From the NCBI GenBank assembly GCA_016789125.1, contig JAEUNU010000253.1, forward strand, positions 1 through 64,000: 64,000 nt of DNA. Direction: 5' to 3'. Positions 1-9,351 of the stretch are shown one piece after another; the stretch's first letter is position 1, and every line of letters begins with the position of its first letter. Position numbers and translations under genes: made by a program. This DNA comes from Zoogloea sp. (GTDB lineage Bacteria; Pseudomonadota; Gammaproteobacteria; Burkholderiales; Rhodocyclaceae). Under the pieces are notes generated by a model. It saw only the letters and a program-made list of their open reading frames with translations, was not told the DNA's origin and made no database searches.

Positions 1-55
1 GGAGAATCCCGTAGTCCTCCACCACCACGATGGACAGCGGTTCGGCCCGGTTCAT
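1..55 (-). CDS. Response regulator, N-terminal fragment cut by the window edge
   Basis: Only the first 18 codons are present. The start reads MNRAEPLSIVVVEDYGIL, a hydrophobic beta-strand followed by an acidic turn (VVVED), which is how CheY-like receiver domains begin. The ATG (53-55) overlaps the stop codon of the upstream sensor kinase gene in an ATGA arrangement, so the two are translationally coupled and most likely form a cognate two-component pair. The output domain lies outside the window, so the regulon cannot be inferred. Confidence 0.75.
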   Translation of the reverse strand, partial: MNRAEPLSIVVVEDYGIL

Positions 56-1422
56 CGCGCCGCCTCCGGGCTGGGGGCCGGCAGCCAGATGCTGAAGCTC
101 ACCCGCCCCGCGCCGTCCGGGCGGTACTCGGCCTCGCCGCCCTGCAGGCGCGCCAGCTCCCGCGTGAGATACAGCCCGAGCCCGGTGCCGCTGACGTCGT
201 GGGCGTTGCTGCCCCGGAAATAGCGCACGAACACCTGTTCGGTGCCGGGCGCGGTGCCGGCTTCAACCTGGTTGTCGACCGACAGGCGGAAGCCGGCCTG
301 CCCGTCCCGCGGCTCGGCCTCGCAGCGGATGGTGATGGGGGTGCCGGGCACGGCGTACTTGAGGGCGTTGTCGATCAGGTTGCCCAGCGCCACCTCCAGC
401 AGGTGACGGTCGGCCAGCACGGCGTCGGTGTCGTTGAGCTGGATCACCAGGCGCGGGCTGTCGGGGCCGCAGACCACGTCGAGGTCGGCGACCACGTCGA
501 GCAGCACGCATTCGGAGAGGTGGATCGACTGCTCGCCCCGGTCGAGCCGTTCGAGTTCGATGCAGCGGTCGACGATGGCGCTCATCGAGTCGGCGGCGCG
601 GCCGATGTTCTCGACCCGCCGGCTCACCTCCGGCGGCTGGTCGGTGAGCTGCCGCTTGAGCGAGCTGCTGGAGATCTTCACCACCGCCAGGGCCGCCCGC
701 AGTTCGTGGGTCAGCATGTCGATGAAGTTGCTCTGCAGCGTGCGCCGCTGCCGCTCGCGCTGTTCGCTCTCGCGCAGCAGCTGGTCGTCGGCCTCCTTCA
801 TGAGGAGCAGGAAGCCGACGGTGCCGGCCAGCAGCAGGCTGAACTGGATGATGTAAACCACAGACTGGATCGTGTGGACGGTCATCACGCTGATGGTGTC
901 GGTCTGCGCCAGGTAGCCGCGCAGGAGCAGGATCGGGGCGTAGCCCAGATAAATCGATCCGGTCAGGGTTTTTAGCATGGATTGGCGGCTGGAGCCGAGC
1001 AGGTGCAGGCCGCCCGTCCCCACGATCAGCGCCGCGGCCAGGCTGGTGATCGTCACCAGACGTGTGGGCGTGCTGTCGAGAATCCAGTACAGGGCGCTGC
1101 ACCCGAGCGCCCACAGCATCAGCAGCCTTTCCTTGTGGGGCTGGCTGTCACACAGCCGCGCCAGGGCGAGGATCTCGAAGGCGAAGCCGACGAGCAGGAA
1201 GGGATTGCCCACATGCGCGGAGAGCCACAGCGGAATCTGGCCGCGCAGGCTGATCAGCAGGAAGGCCATCGACTGGCAGAGCCGGGCGAGCACGAAGAAG
1301 CGGATCGGCGCCGCGTGGTTTCCCGGGCTTCGGTAGGCGAACACCATCACCATGGCGACCAGATTGCCGATCACCAGCAGGCGCAGGAAGGTCAGGATAT
1401 CGAGTTCGAGAAAGGACGACAT
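52..1422 (-). CDS. Membrane-bound sensor histidine kinase
   Basis: A 456-aa kinase, starting at ATG 1422; an upstream in-frame ATG at 1458 would add 12 residues without a membrane-protein start. Residues 10-210 hold about seven hydrophobic segments, an integral-membrane sensor region with no obvious periplasmic domain. A short linker leads to the dimerisation helix with the phospho-acceptor His239 in THELRAAL, where most kinases have HELRTPL. The ATPase domain follows, with N-box NLIDNALKYA and G-box GTGLGLYL. The gene overlaps the response regulator gene by 4 bp. The signal is unknown. Confidence 0.88.
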   Translation of the reverse strand: MSSFLELDILTFLRLLVIGNLVAMVMVFAYRSPGNHAAPIRFFVLARLCQSMAFLLISLRGQIPLWLSAHVGNPFLLVGFAFEILALARLCDSQPHKERLLMLWALGCSALYWILDSTPTRLVTITSLAAALIVGTGGLHLLGSSRQSMLKTLTGSIYLGYAPILLLRGYLAQTDTISVMTVHTIQSVVYIIQFSLLLAGTVGFLLLMKEADDQLLRESEQRERQRRTLQSNFIDMLTHELRAALAVVKISSSSLKRQLTDQPPEVSRRVENIGRAADSMSAIVDRCIELERLDRGEQSIHLSECVLLDVVADLDVVCGPDSPRLVIQLNDTDAVLADRHLLEVALGNLIDNALKYAVPGTPITIRCEAEPRDGQAGFRLSVDNQVEAGTAPGTEQVFVRYFRGSNAHDVSGTGLGLYLTRELARLQGGEAEYRPDGAGRVSFSIWLPAPSPEAAR

Positions 1423-1497
1423 GGGGCTCGCCGGTGAATGAGCCCCGCACGCTACCACACTCCGCCGCCCGCCCCACGGGGCCGCGGCGCGCTTCCC

Positions 1498-1815
1498 TCA
1501 GCCCACCAGCCGCACCACCAGGCGGTCCTTCCAGGTCAGGCTGCGCCACCACCGCTCGCCCTCGCGCCAGAAGTCGAAGCCGCGCGGGGTGAGGCGGTAG
1601 AAGTGGACGCCGTCGCTGTGCTCCCGCTCGGCGATCCATTCGTGGTCGAGGATGTACTGGAAAAGGATCGCCACGTGGGGCAGCCCGTCGAGGAAGCTCT
1701 GGAAGGAACTCGGGCCGGTCACCACCAGCGTGTGCCCCCGGGCCAGGGCGCGCAGCATGAGCAGTAACCAGAAACGGTGGGGGATGTCCTTGTCGGTCGG
1801 GTCATCGTGGGTCAT
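1498..1815 (-). CDS. Hypothetical protein, possible winged-helix fold
   Basis: A 105-aa soluble protein with no signal peptide or membrane segment. It has a helical N-terminus (RFWLLLMLRALARG) and a C-terminal stretch, HFYRLTPRGFDFWREGERWW, that looks like the recognition helix and wing of small PadR/MarR-like folds (LTPRG resembles the wing strand LTxxG). I do not recognise a named family. It sits upstream of the sensor kinase in the same direction with a 75-bp gap, so cotranscription is possible. Confidence 0.55.
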   Translation of the reverse strand: MTHDDPTDKDIPHRFWLLLMLRALARGHTLVVTGPSSFQSFLDGLPHVAILFQYILDHEWIAEREHSDGVHFYRLTPRGFDFWREGERWWRSLTWKDRLVVRLVG

Positions 1816-2034
1816 GGTTGCACCCCGCTCTCGAAGTGTTCGTTCAACGCGGCGGCGCCGCCGCAGGCTGATGGATGTTGTTACGGTCGGCCGCTGCCGG
1901 GCTTGACTCCGTAGATACCCTCACTTCCGCTTGCCACGGTCCACCGCAAGGCGGCGGCCGATCTGTGATACAACGCCAGCCAGCCTCAGTTGCCACTGTC
2001 TCTTGCCGCTGACTCTTGTCGCCGACCCTCGCCG

Positions 2035-4335
2035 ATGCCGTTTTCCGACCTCCCCGCCCGGGCTGCCCGGCGTCTCGCGCCCCTGCTGGCCCGCCTGCGC
2101 CGCCCCACCCGGCGCGGCGTGGCGCTGGCCGTGGCGGCGGGGCCGGCGGCCATACTTCTTTATAGCCTGATCCTGATCCCCTTCACCCCCGGCATCCGCG
2201 ACATCCGCAAGGCGCGGCTGGAGCAGCCGGCGCGGGTGCTGTCGGCCGACGGCAAGGAGCTTGCCGTCTTCAAGTGGGCCAACCGCGAATGGGTGGGGCT
2301 GGCCCAGATGGCGCCGTCGGTGAAGGCCGCGCTGATCGCCACCGAGGACCACCGCTTCTACGAACACCACGGCATCGACGTCTACCGCCTCGGCGGCGCC
2401 GTGCTGCGCACCTTCTCGGGTGATCGCCAGGGCGGCTCGACGCTCACCCAGCAGCTCGCCCGCAACCTCTACCCCGACGAGATCGGCCGCGCCCCCACGC
2501 TGACCCGCAAGCTCAAGGAGGCGATCACCGCGCTGAAGATCGAGGCGGTTTACAGCAAGGACGAGATCCTCGAGACCTACCTCAACACGGTGCCCTTTCT
2601 GTACAACGCCTGGGGCATCGAGATGGCGGCGCGCACCTACTTCGACAAGCCGGCGCGCAGCCTCGACGTGCTCGAAAGCGCCACCCTGGTGGGCATGCTG
2701 AAGGGCAACAGCTACTACAACCCGGTGCAGAACCCCGAGCGGGCCGTGGCCCGGCGCAACATCGTGCTGGCCCAGATGGCCCGCCGCGGCGAGCTCGACC
2801 CGGCCCGCCTGGAAGCCCTGCAGAAGAAGCCGCTGCGCATCGACTTCGAGCGCCAGCTCGAATCCCCCGGGCCGGCGCCGCACTTTGCCCAGCAGCTGCG
2901 CCGCTGGCTGATCGCCTGGGCCGACCGCCGCGGCTACAACATCTACACCGACGGCCTGGTGGTGCGCAGCACCCTCGACAGCCGCCTGCAGGCCCAGGCC
3001 ACCCAGGCCGTGGTGCGCCGCGGCAAGCAGCTGCAGGGCCTCGCCGACGAGGCCTGGCGCAAGGGCTGGGGCGCCAGCCCGGCGCTGGTGGAGGCCTTCA
3101 TCCGCGAGTCGAAGCCCTATCGCGCCGCCGTCGCCGCCGGCGAGGCGCCCGACGCCGCGCTGAAGCGCCTCGCCGCCGACCCCGCCTTCATCGACGCCCT
3201 CCGGCGCGACAAGACCCGGGTGCAGGTGGGTTTCATGGCCCTCGACCCGCGCACGGGCCAGGTGCGCGCCTGGGTGGGCAGCCGCGACTTCGTGCAGGAC
3301 CCCTTCGACCACGTCCAGCAGGCCCGCCGCCAGCCCGGCTCCACCTTCAAGCCCTTTGTTTACGGCGCGGCCTTCGCCCGGGGCATGACGCCCGCCGACA
3401 CCCTGGTGGACCAGGAGGTCGAGATCCCGCTGCCCAACGGCGAAGTCTGGCGCCCCAGCGACGAGGCGGCCCCCAGCGGCCAGCCGGTGAGCCTGCGCGA
3501 CGGCCTGGTGTATTCCCGCAACCGCATCACCGCGCAGCTGATGAACGACGTCGGCCCGGCGCGGGTGGCCAAGCTCGCCCGCGCGATGGGCGTGCGCCAG
3601 AGCCCCCTCGAGGAGGTGCCGTCGCTGGCCCTCGGCACCAGCCCGGTGACGCTCCGGGAGATGGTCGGCGCCTACGGCACGATCGCCAACGGCGGCGTCT
3701 ACCTCGAGCCGCAGCTGGTGACCCGCGTCGAGGACAAGGACGGAAACCTGCTGGAGGCCTTTGCCACCTCCGAGCCGGAGGAAGCCCTGGCCCCCGGCCC
3801 GGCCTACACCCTGCTCGACGTGATGCGCGGGGTGGTGGACCGCGGCACCGGCAGCGCGATCCGCCGCCAGTTCGGGCTGCGCGCCGACCTCGCCGGCAAG
3901 ACCGGCACCACCCAGGACAACACCGACGGCTGGTTCATCCTGATGCACCCGCAGCTGGTGGGCGGCGCGTGGGTCGGCTTCAACGACAACCGCGTCACCC
4001 TGCGCAGCGACTACTGGGGCCAGGGTGCCCGCAGCGCGCTGCCGGTGGTCGGCGACGCCTTTCATTACGCGCTGGCCAACCGGCTCATCGACGCCAAGGC
4101 GCGCTTCGTGTCGACCGAAGAGCCGGGCCTCCTGGAACGGGGCTGGAGCTGGGTGAAGGGCCTGTTCGCCCCGGCGCCGGAGCCCGCCCCCGAGCCGGCC
4201 CCGCGGCGCAGGAAGGCGCCTCCGCCCGCCGCGCCGACGCCGGAAACGCCCGCCCAGCCACCTGCAGCGCCCGCCTGGCAGCCGCCGGTGCCGGGGCCCG
4301 ACGAGCCGGTGCCGCCGGCGCCCTCCAAACCCTGA
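2035..4335 (+). CDS. Bifunctional penicillin-binding protein 1A-type (transglycosylase/transpeptidase)
   Basis: A 766-aa class A PBP that polymerises and crosslinks peptidoglycan in the periplasm. An N-terminal arginine-rich tail and a membrane anchor (about residues 28-50) precede a GT51 transglycosylase domain with EDHRFYEHHGID (catalytic Glu about 104) and GGSTLTQQLARN. The transpeptidase domain has STFK (nucleophile Ser about 436), SRN (in VYSRNRIT) and KTGTT. The last 50 residues are a Pro/Ala-rich tail. ATG 2035 is chosen; an in-frame ATG at 1990 would add 15 residues. It is shorter than typical E. coli PBP1a (about 850 aa) and lacks a large inserted OB domain. The next gene begins 14 bp downstream. 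Confidence 0.9.
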   Translation: MPFSDLPARAARRLAPLLARLRRPTRRGVALAVAAGPAAILLYSLILIPFTPGIRDIRKARLEQPARVLSADGKELAVFKWANREWVGLAQMAPSVKAALIATEDHRFYEHHGIDVYRLGGAVLRTFSGDRQGGSTLTQQLARNLYPDEIGRAPTLTRKLKEAITALKIEAVYSKDEILETYLNTVPFLYNAWGIEMAARTYFDKPARSLDVLESATLVGMLKGNSYYNPVQNPERAVARRNIVLAQMARRGELDPARLEALQKKPLRIDFERQLESPGPAPHFAQQLRRWLIAWADRRGYNIYTDGLVVRSTLDSRLQAQATQAVVRRGKQLQGLADEAWRKGWGASPALVEAFIRESKPYRAAVAAGEAPDAALKRLAADPAFIDALRRDKTRVQVGFMALDPRTGQVRAWVGSRDFVQDPFDHVQQARRQPGSTFKPFVYGAAFARGMTPADTLVDQEVEIPLPNGEVWRPSDEAAPSGQPVSLRDGLVYSRNRITAQLMNDVGPARVAKLARAMGVRQSPLEEVPSLALGTSPVTLREMVGAYGTIANGGVYLEPQLVTRVEDKDGNLLEAFATSEPEEALAPGPAYTLLDVMRGVVDRGTGSAIRRQFGLRADLAGKTGTTQDNTDGWFILMHPQLVGGAWVGFNDNRVTLRSDYWGQGARSALPVVGDAFHYALANRLIDAKARFVSTEEPGLLERGWSWVKGLFAPAPEPAPEPAPRRRKAPPPAAPTPETPAQPPAAPAWQPPVPGPDEPVPPAPSKP

Positions 4336-4349
4336 CCCTGGATCGACGC

Positions 4350-5246
4350 ATGCTCCCCGACCTGCCGCACGCGCCCCCGCGCTACCCGCTCGCCATCGTC
4401 GGCGCGGGTGCCCTCGGGCTCAATTTTGCCGCCCGGCTGGCGGCCGTCGGGCCGGTGGCGCTGGTCGCCCGCAGCGAGGCCCGGGCGGCCGAGCTCCGGG
4501 CCGGGGTGCCGGTGGGCGATGCGATCTTCCACGCGGACGCCTTCGGCCCCGACCGCCTGCCCGCCGCCGACTGGGTGATCGTGCTGGTCAAGACCTACGA
4601 CACCGCCGCCGCGGCGCGCACTGCCCTGGCGCTGCAGCCCCGTGGCGTGGTGTCGCTGCAGAACGGGCTGGTCGAGGACGTGCTGCGCGGGGTGTGCGCC
4701 GGCCTGCCGGTGGGGCAGGGCATCACCACCGAAGGGGCGTTTCGAGATGGCGCCGGGGTGAGGCCCGCGGGGGCCGGCGAGACTCTGCTGCCGCCGGGCT
4801 TCGAGGCCGTCGCGGCGCTGCTGGGGCAGGCGGGCATCGCGGCGCGGGTCGAGCCGCAGATCGTGGCGGCGCGGCTCGCCAAGCTCTTGATGAACGTGGT
4901 GATCAACCCGCTGGCGGCGATCTTCCGGGTGCCCAACGGGGCGGTGCTGGAGCTGCCCCAGCGGCCGCTCTTCGACGCGCTGCTGGCCGAGGCCTGGCCG
5001 GTGCTGCGGGCCGAGGGCCTGGCCTTGGACGAGGATGCGGCGCGGGAGCGGGTGATCGCGGTGGCCCGCGCCACCGGGGCCAATCGGGCCAGCATGCTGC
5101 AGGACGTGCTGGCCGGCCGGCGCACCGAGATCGAAGCGATCACCGGCAGCCTGCTGGCGATGGCCGGGCGCCAGGGCGTCGAGCTGCCCACCCACCGGGC
5201 GGTGTCTGCGCTGGTCGGGGTGATCGAGGCGGCCGGCCGCCCTTGA
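4350..5246 (+). CDS. panE: 2-dehydropantoate 2-reductase family protein (PanE/ApbA)
   Basis: A 298-aa protein. Residues 10-35 form an NAD(P)-binding Rossmann fold with GAGALG. Further family marks are VKTYDTAAAAR, SLQNGL and the C-terminal domain containing KLLMNVVINPLAAIFRVPNG, which carries the conserved Lys and Asn of ketopantoate reductases. The expected reaction is NADPH-dependent reduction of 2-dehydropantoate to pantoate in pantothenate/CoA synthesis. Many genomes hold paralogues of unknown substrate, and there are no other pantothenate genes nearby, so the symbol is provisional. It is probably cotranscribed with the PBP gene. Confidence 0.8.
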   Translation: MLPDLPHAPPRYPLAIVGAGALGLNFAARLAAVGPVALVARSEARAAELRAGVPVGDAIFHADAFGPDRLPAADWVIVLVKTYDTAAAARTALALQPRGVVSLQNGLVEDVLRGVCAGLPVGQGITTEGAFRDGAGVRPAGAGETLLPPGFEAVAALLGQAGIAARVEPQIVAARLAKLLMNVVINPLAAIFRVPNGAVLELPQRPLFDALLAEAWPVLRAEGLALDEDAARERVIAVARATGANRASMLQDVLAGRRTEIEAITGSLLAMAGRQGVELPTHRAVSALVGVIEAAGRP

Positions 5247-5273
5247 GCGCGGTGGCCGGCTAGGCGCTGCCGT

Positions 5274-7502
5274 TCAGCCCGGGCGCCCGGGGCGGGCGAG
5301 CCACTTGAGCAGGGTTGCAAACAGCACGTCGGGCTCGACGGGCTTGGCGATGAAGTCGTTCATGCCGGCGTCGAAGCAGCGCGCCTTGTCCTCGGCGAAG
5401 GCGTTGGCGGTCATGGCCAGGATGGGCAGCTCACGGCGCTGGGGGAGCTGGCGGATCCGCCGGGTGGCCTCGGGGCCGTCCATGCGCGGCATCTGCATGT
5501 CCATCAGGACCACGTCGTAGGCCTGGCGTTCGACCATCTCGACGGCCTGCAGGCCGTCTTCGGCGATGTCCACCTCCAGCTCGATGTCTTCGAGCAGGCT
5601 GAGGGTGACTTCGCGGTTGATCTCCTCGTCTTCCACCAGCAGGATGCGGCGGCCCCTGTACTGGCGCAGCAGCGCGGCCTCGGCGGACGCCGCGGGGCCC
5701 TCGCCGTCGGGCTGGCCGGCGGCCTTGGCGAGCCGGGCCGTGAACCAGAAGGTGCTGCCGACCCCGGGGGTGCTGATGGCGCCGGCTTCGCCGCCCATGA
5801 TCTGGGCCAGCTTGCGGGTGATGGCGAGGCCCAGGCCGGTGCCGCCGTGCTTGCGGGTGGTGGAGTTGTCGGCCTGCTCGAAGCTGGCGAACAGGCGGCT
5901 GATGTCGGCCGGGGCGATGCCGATCCCGGTGTCCTGCACCTCGAAGCGCACCAGCACGCTGTCGGCGGTTTCGCCGGCGAGGGTGGTGCGCAGCGTGACG
6001 CTGCCGGCTTCGGTGAACTTGATCGCGTTGTTGGCGTAGTTGAGCAGGGCCTGGCGCAGCCGGGTCGGGTCGCCGCGCAGCGGGCGGGGCAGGGCCTGGG
6101 TCTCGATGAGCAGCTTGAGCTGCTTGGCCTGGGCCTGGTTGAAGACGATGGAGGCGACGTTGCCGACGATGGCGGCCACGTCGAGGGTGGTGTCGTCTAG
6201 GGTGAGCTTGCCGGCCTCGATCTTCGAGAGGTCGAGGATGCCGTTGATGACCTCCAGCAGGTGCTGCCCGGCGATGTTGATCTTGTCGAGGCGCTCGGCC
6301 TGGCGTGGGGTCACGCCCTCGCGCCGCATCAGGTGGGCCATGCCGATGATGGCGTTCATCGGGGTGCGGATCTCGTGGGACATGTTGGCGAGGAAGGCGC
6401 TCTTGGCCACGCTGGCGGCCTCGGCGCTCTCGGCCTTGCGGCGCTCGCTGATGTCGCGCAGGATCAGCACGTAGTGGATGTCGTCGGGCACCGCCATGCG
6501 CGATACGGTGAGCTCGGCCGAGATCCGCTGCCCGGCCATGTGGCGGGCTTCGACTTCGGTGATCCGCCCGACCAGGGCGGCGAGCTGCAGGCTGCCCGCG
6601 GTGTCGGCTATCAGCTCGACGGCCGCGTGCCCGTGGAGCTCGTCGCTGGCGTAGCCCAGCATGGCCTCGGCGGCAGGGTTGGCCGACAAGATGCGCCCCC
6701 CGGCGTCGGCGGTGAGCATGCCTTCGCTGATGCTCTCGATCACCGCGCGGTAGCGGGCCTCGTTGCGGGCGGCGGCGATCAGGGCGGTGCTGCCGGTGCG
6801 CTGCAGGGTGTCGATGGAGGCGGCGAGCTCGTCGATCTCGTCGCGGGCCCCGGGCGCCGGGGCGGGCTCGGGGCTGAGGGCCAGGCGGCGCAGGTCGTCG
6901 GCGGTCACGGCGCGCAGCTGGCGGGCGATGGTGACCAGGCGCCGGGTGACCACCGCCTGGTAGATCAGCACCGAGACGATGGCGACCAGCAGGATCACCA
7001 GCGCGTTGCCGGCGAAGGTGGTGACCCACTGGCGGATGATCGTGTTGCGGTCGTCGCGCAGGTCCTTGACGAGGGTCAGGGTGCCGAGGGGGTGGAGCTT
7101 GCCGTCTTCCTCGTAGATCAGCGGAAGGCTGTGCTCGAAGGTGTCGGGCGACAGCTCCCGGGCACCGAAGTGGAGCGGCGCCTGCCCCTTGAGGTTGAGC
7201 CGCGCCGCCGAGACGTCGGGCAGCCGGGTGAAGCCCTGGAGCTGCAGCGCGATCTGGTCGTGGTCGAAGGCCCAGGCGCTCTTGGCCAGCGAGGGGGCGG
7301 CAAAGCGGCCGATCGACTGGAGCTGGACGGCGAGGTTGTCGAGATGCTGGCGGTAGGCGTAAACCGACTCGCCCAGCGACACCGCCAGCGTGCCCACGCC
7401 CCCCACCAGAAACGCCCACAGCAGCAGCCGGCGCACCACGTGGCTGGTGAGTCCGAGGTGATCCCGGAGCGGTTCGCGCCGGGGGGGCGCCGGATGGTTC
7501 AT
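5274..7502 (-). CDS. Hybrid sensor histidine kinase with PAS and receiver domains
   Basis: A 742-aa inner-membrane kinase. Two membrane helices (about 25-45 and 163-187) flank a periplasmic sensor region of about 120 residues. A HAMP-like linker, a PAS domain (about 250-360), the H-box [12 protein letters not shown], ATPase motifs [15 protein letters not shown] and GGTGLGL, and a C-terminal receiver domain follow; the receiver has acidic VEDEE and phospho-acceptor Asp in [14 protein letters not shown]. It has no HPt domain, so a separate phosphotransfer protein is expected. The solute-binding protein gene ends only 11 bp upstream, suggesting one operon and a shared signal. Confidence 0.92.
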   Translation of the reverse strand: MNHPAPPRREPLRDHLGLTSHVVRRLLLWAFLVGGVGTLAVSLGESVYAYRQHLDNLAVQLQSIGRFAAPSLAKSAWAFDHDQIALQLQGFTRLPDVSAARLNLKGQAPLHFGARELSPDTFEHSLPLIYEEDGKLHPLGTLTLVKDLRDDRNTIIRQWVTTFAGNALVILLVAIVSVLIYQAVVTRRLVTIARQLRAVTADDLRRLALSPEPAPAPGARDEIDELAASIDTLQRTGSTALIAAARNEARYRAVIESISEGMLTADAGGRILSANPAAEAMLGYASDELHGHAAVELIADTAGSLQLAALVGRITEVEARHMAGQRISAELTVSRMAVPDDIHYVLILRDISERRKAESAEAASVAKSAFLANMSHEIRTPMNAIIGMAHLMRREGVTPRQAERLDKINIAGQHLLEVINGILDLSKIEAGKLTLDDTTLDVAAIVGNVASIVFNQAQAKQLKLLIETQALPRPLRGDPTRLRQALLNYANNAIKFTEAGSVTLRTTLAGETADSVLVRFEVQDTGIGIAPADISRLFASFEQADNSTTRKHGGTGLGLAITRKLAQIMGGEAGAISTPGVGSTFWFTARLAKAAGQPDGEGPAASAEAALLRQYRGRRILLVEDEEINREVTLSLLEDIELEVDIAEDGLQAVEMVERQAYDVVLMDMQMPRMDGPEATRRIRQLPQRRELPILAMTANAFAEDKARCFDAGMNDFIAKPVEPDVLFATLLKWLARPGRPG

Positions 7503-7514
7503 GCCGCGGTGCGC

Positions 7515-8222
7515 TCAGTAGATTGCCGAAAGGATGCGGTTGTAGGAGCCATCGGCCTTGATGTCGCGGATCGCCTGGCTCAGCTTGGGCACCAGCGCCT
7601 GGTGCTTCTTGTGCAGGTAGAGGTACATGTCGACGTCCTTGAGGGCGGGTGACAGGGGCGCGATGGCGGGCAGCCCGAGGTTGCGGGCGAGCTGTATGCC
7701 GTCGGCACGAGTGTACAACACCAGGTCGACGCGGCCTTCTTCGAGCATGCGGAAGAGTTGCTCCGGTTTGTCCACCTTGTGCACGACCCGCGCGTGGAGG
7801 GCGTTGGCCTCGAACATCTTCCAGCCGTTGATGAAGGCGATGCGGTAGGGCTTGAGGCTGTCCCAGCCGTTGTCGAGGGTGATGGTGGCGTCCTTCGAGA
7901 AGGCCACGAAGCTGATCCGCACGAAGCGCTCGGGCACCTGCACGAGGTTGGGGTAGGGGGTGCCGGGCCCGCCGAGGCCGGCGACGCGGAGGCCCTCGCC
8001 GTCGACTTCGCCCAGGTTGGCGGCGACCAGGGAGCGTTCGGAGGGCAGGCTGACCAGCTTGAGGTCGACGCCGATGCGGCGGAAGCTTTCGTGGGAGAGC
8101 TGCTCGAGCGCCTTGCGGTCGAGGGGCGTGTTGTTGGTGCTGACGGTGAGGGTCGGGTTGTCGGCGAGGGCCGAGCTGAGTCCGAACATCAGCAGGAGGC
8201 CTGCAATGATAAGGGCGCGCAT
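7515..8222 (-). CDS. Periplasmic solute-binding protein (family 3-like)
   Basis: A 235-aa secreted protein with a Sec signal peptide (MRALIIAGLLLMFGLSSALA, cleavage after ALA). The mature part has the layout of type II periplasmic binding proteins: TLTVSTNNTPLDRK near the start, a central VDLVLYTRADG motif and a C-terminal YLYLHKKHQALVPKLSQAIRD, as in PAO-type SBP_bac_3 proteins. Start at ATG 8222 has GGA 7 bases upstream; ATG 8234 is possible (4 residues longer). No permease or ATPase lies nearby, so it probably presents a ligand to the adjacent hybrid kinase rather than feeding an importer (inference). Confidence 0.8.
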   Translation of the reverse strand: MRALIIAGLLLMFGLSSALADNPTLTVSTNNTPLDRKALEQLSHESFRRIGVDLKLVSLPSERSLVAANLGEVDGEGLRVAGLGGPGTPYPNLVQVPERFVRISFVAFSKDATITLDNGWDSLKPYRIAFINGWKMFEANALHARVVHKVDKPEQLFRMLEEGRVDLVLYTRADGIQLARNLGLPAIAPLSPALKDVDMYLYLHKKHQALVPKLSQAIRDIKADGSYNRILSAIY

Positions 8223-8395
8223 GATCGGTTCCATTTTGATTGCGCCGCCCCTCGTCCGCTCCTGCGGCAAGGCGGCCTGCCTGGCGGGGTGTGCTGTCGC
8301 CGAAGCGGGCTGGGGCGGAGGATGCGGCGCTTTGTGTGCCGGTTCAAGGCGATCTACGGCCCGATCATGCCCGGTCTTGAGCTGCTTCGCCCGCC

Positions 8396-8884
8396 TCAGC
8401 CGTCGTTGCCGATGCGCAGGCCGGTCTTTTTGAGGATTTCCGTGGAAAACAGCACGTCGTGGCCGCGGCAGGCCGGGCCGAGGAGGGCGGCGATCTCGCC
8501 CACCCGGGCCAGCACGGTGGCGCGGTCGCCGGCGTGGACCATCGCGAAGAGGTTGTAGGGCCAGTCGGGCAGGCGCCGCGGGCGCTCGTAGCAGTGGGTG
8601 ACGAAGTCGAGCCGGCCGATGGCTTCGCCGAGGGCCTGGATGTGGGCATCGTCCACGTCCCACACCGACATGCCGTTGGCGGTGTAGCCGATGGCGTAGT
8701 GGTTGGGCACCGCGCCGATGCGCCGGATGCGGCCGCCCTCCAGCATTGCGGCGAGGCGCGCCTTGACTTCAGAGGCGCTCACCCCGAGCTGTTCGGCGAG
8801 CAGGTCGTAGGGGCGCGGCACCAGCGGCAGGCCGGCCTGGGTGGCGATGACGAGGCGGCGGTCGAGGTCGTCGGGGGCGTTCAT
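8396..8884 (-). CDS. nirH: NirH, siroheme decarboxylase subunit (heme d1 synthesis)
   Basis: A 162-aa AsnC/Lrp-like protein. An N-terminal HTH-like domain is followed by a ferredoxin-like domain with CYERPRRLPDWPYNLFAMVH, the pattern of the AhbB/NirL/NirH half of siroheme decarboxylases. With NirDL and NirG it removes acetate carboxyls of siroheme to give 12,18-didecarboxysiroheme in heme d1 synthesis. Despite the regulator-like fold these proteins are enzymes. The start overlaps the nirG stop by 4 bp. It is the last gene of the run; no clear terminator follows. Confidence 0.88.
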   Translation of the reverse strand: MNAPDDLDRRLVIATQAGLPLVPRPYDLLAEQLGVSASEVKARLAAMLEGGRIRRIGAVPNHYAIGYTANGMSVWDVDDAHIQALGEAIGRLDFVTHCYERPRRLPDWPYNLFAMVHAGDRATVLARVGEIAALLGPACRGHDVLFSTEILKKTGLRIGNDG

Positions 8885-9351
8885 GCCTTCAGCCTCATGT
8901 CGACAAAGAATTCCCGCAGCTTGGGGAAGGCGAACACCGGCAGGCCGGTGGCGGCCTCGATGCGGGCGATGGCCTGGGCGATGCCATCCGGCGTTTCGGT
9001 GGCGAGCACGAACCACATGTTGAGGGGGTGTTCGCGGCGGTAGTTGTGGGCGACTTCGGGCAGGGCATTGACGAGCGCCGTGACCTCGGCGAAGCGGGCT
9101 TCCGGCACCGCCAGCGCGGCCAGCACGAAGCGCCCGCCCAGGCGTTCGATCTGGAACATCGGGCCGAAGCGGGTCAGCACCTTGGCGTCGAGCATGCGCT
9201 GGAGGCGGGCGAGGAGCTCGGACTCGGTGGTGCCGAGGCTGTCGGCGACCTCGCGGTAGGGCTCGTCGCTGATCGGGAAGCCGCCCTGCAGGGCGTTGAT
9301 GATGCGCCGGTCGAGCTCGTCGAGGGGCGTGGCGGGGCTGCGGGCGTTCAT
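8881..9351 (-). CDS. nirG: NirG, siroheme decarboxylase subunit (heme d1 synthesis)
   Basis: A 156-aa AsnC/Lrp-like protein with motif NYRREHPLNMWFVLATET, characteristic of the AhbA/NirD/NirG half of siroheme decarboxylases. It has the same fold as its neighbours NirH and NirDL and is expected to pair with NirH. The ATG overlaps the nirDL stop (ATGA), and the stop overlaps the nirH start in the same way, so stoichiometric coupled translation is likely. Confidence 0.88.
   Translation of the reverse strand: MNARSPATPLDELDRRIINALQGGFPISDEPYREVADSLGTTESELLARLQRMLDAKVLTRFGPMFQIERLGGRFVLAALAVPEARFAEVTALVNALPEVAHNYRREHPLNMWFVLATETPDGIAQAIARIEAATGLPVFAFPKLREFFVDMRLKA

Noticed and set aside
1921..4065. 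A 714-codon open frame antisense to the penicillin-binding protein gene
   Set aside because: It lacks any family motif, is rich in Ala/Gly/His/Gln, and mirrors the codon bias of the real gene; antisense frames of this kind run through most long GC-rich genes here.
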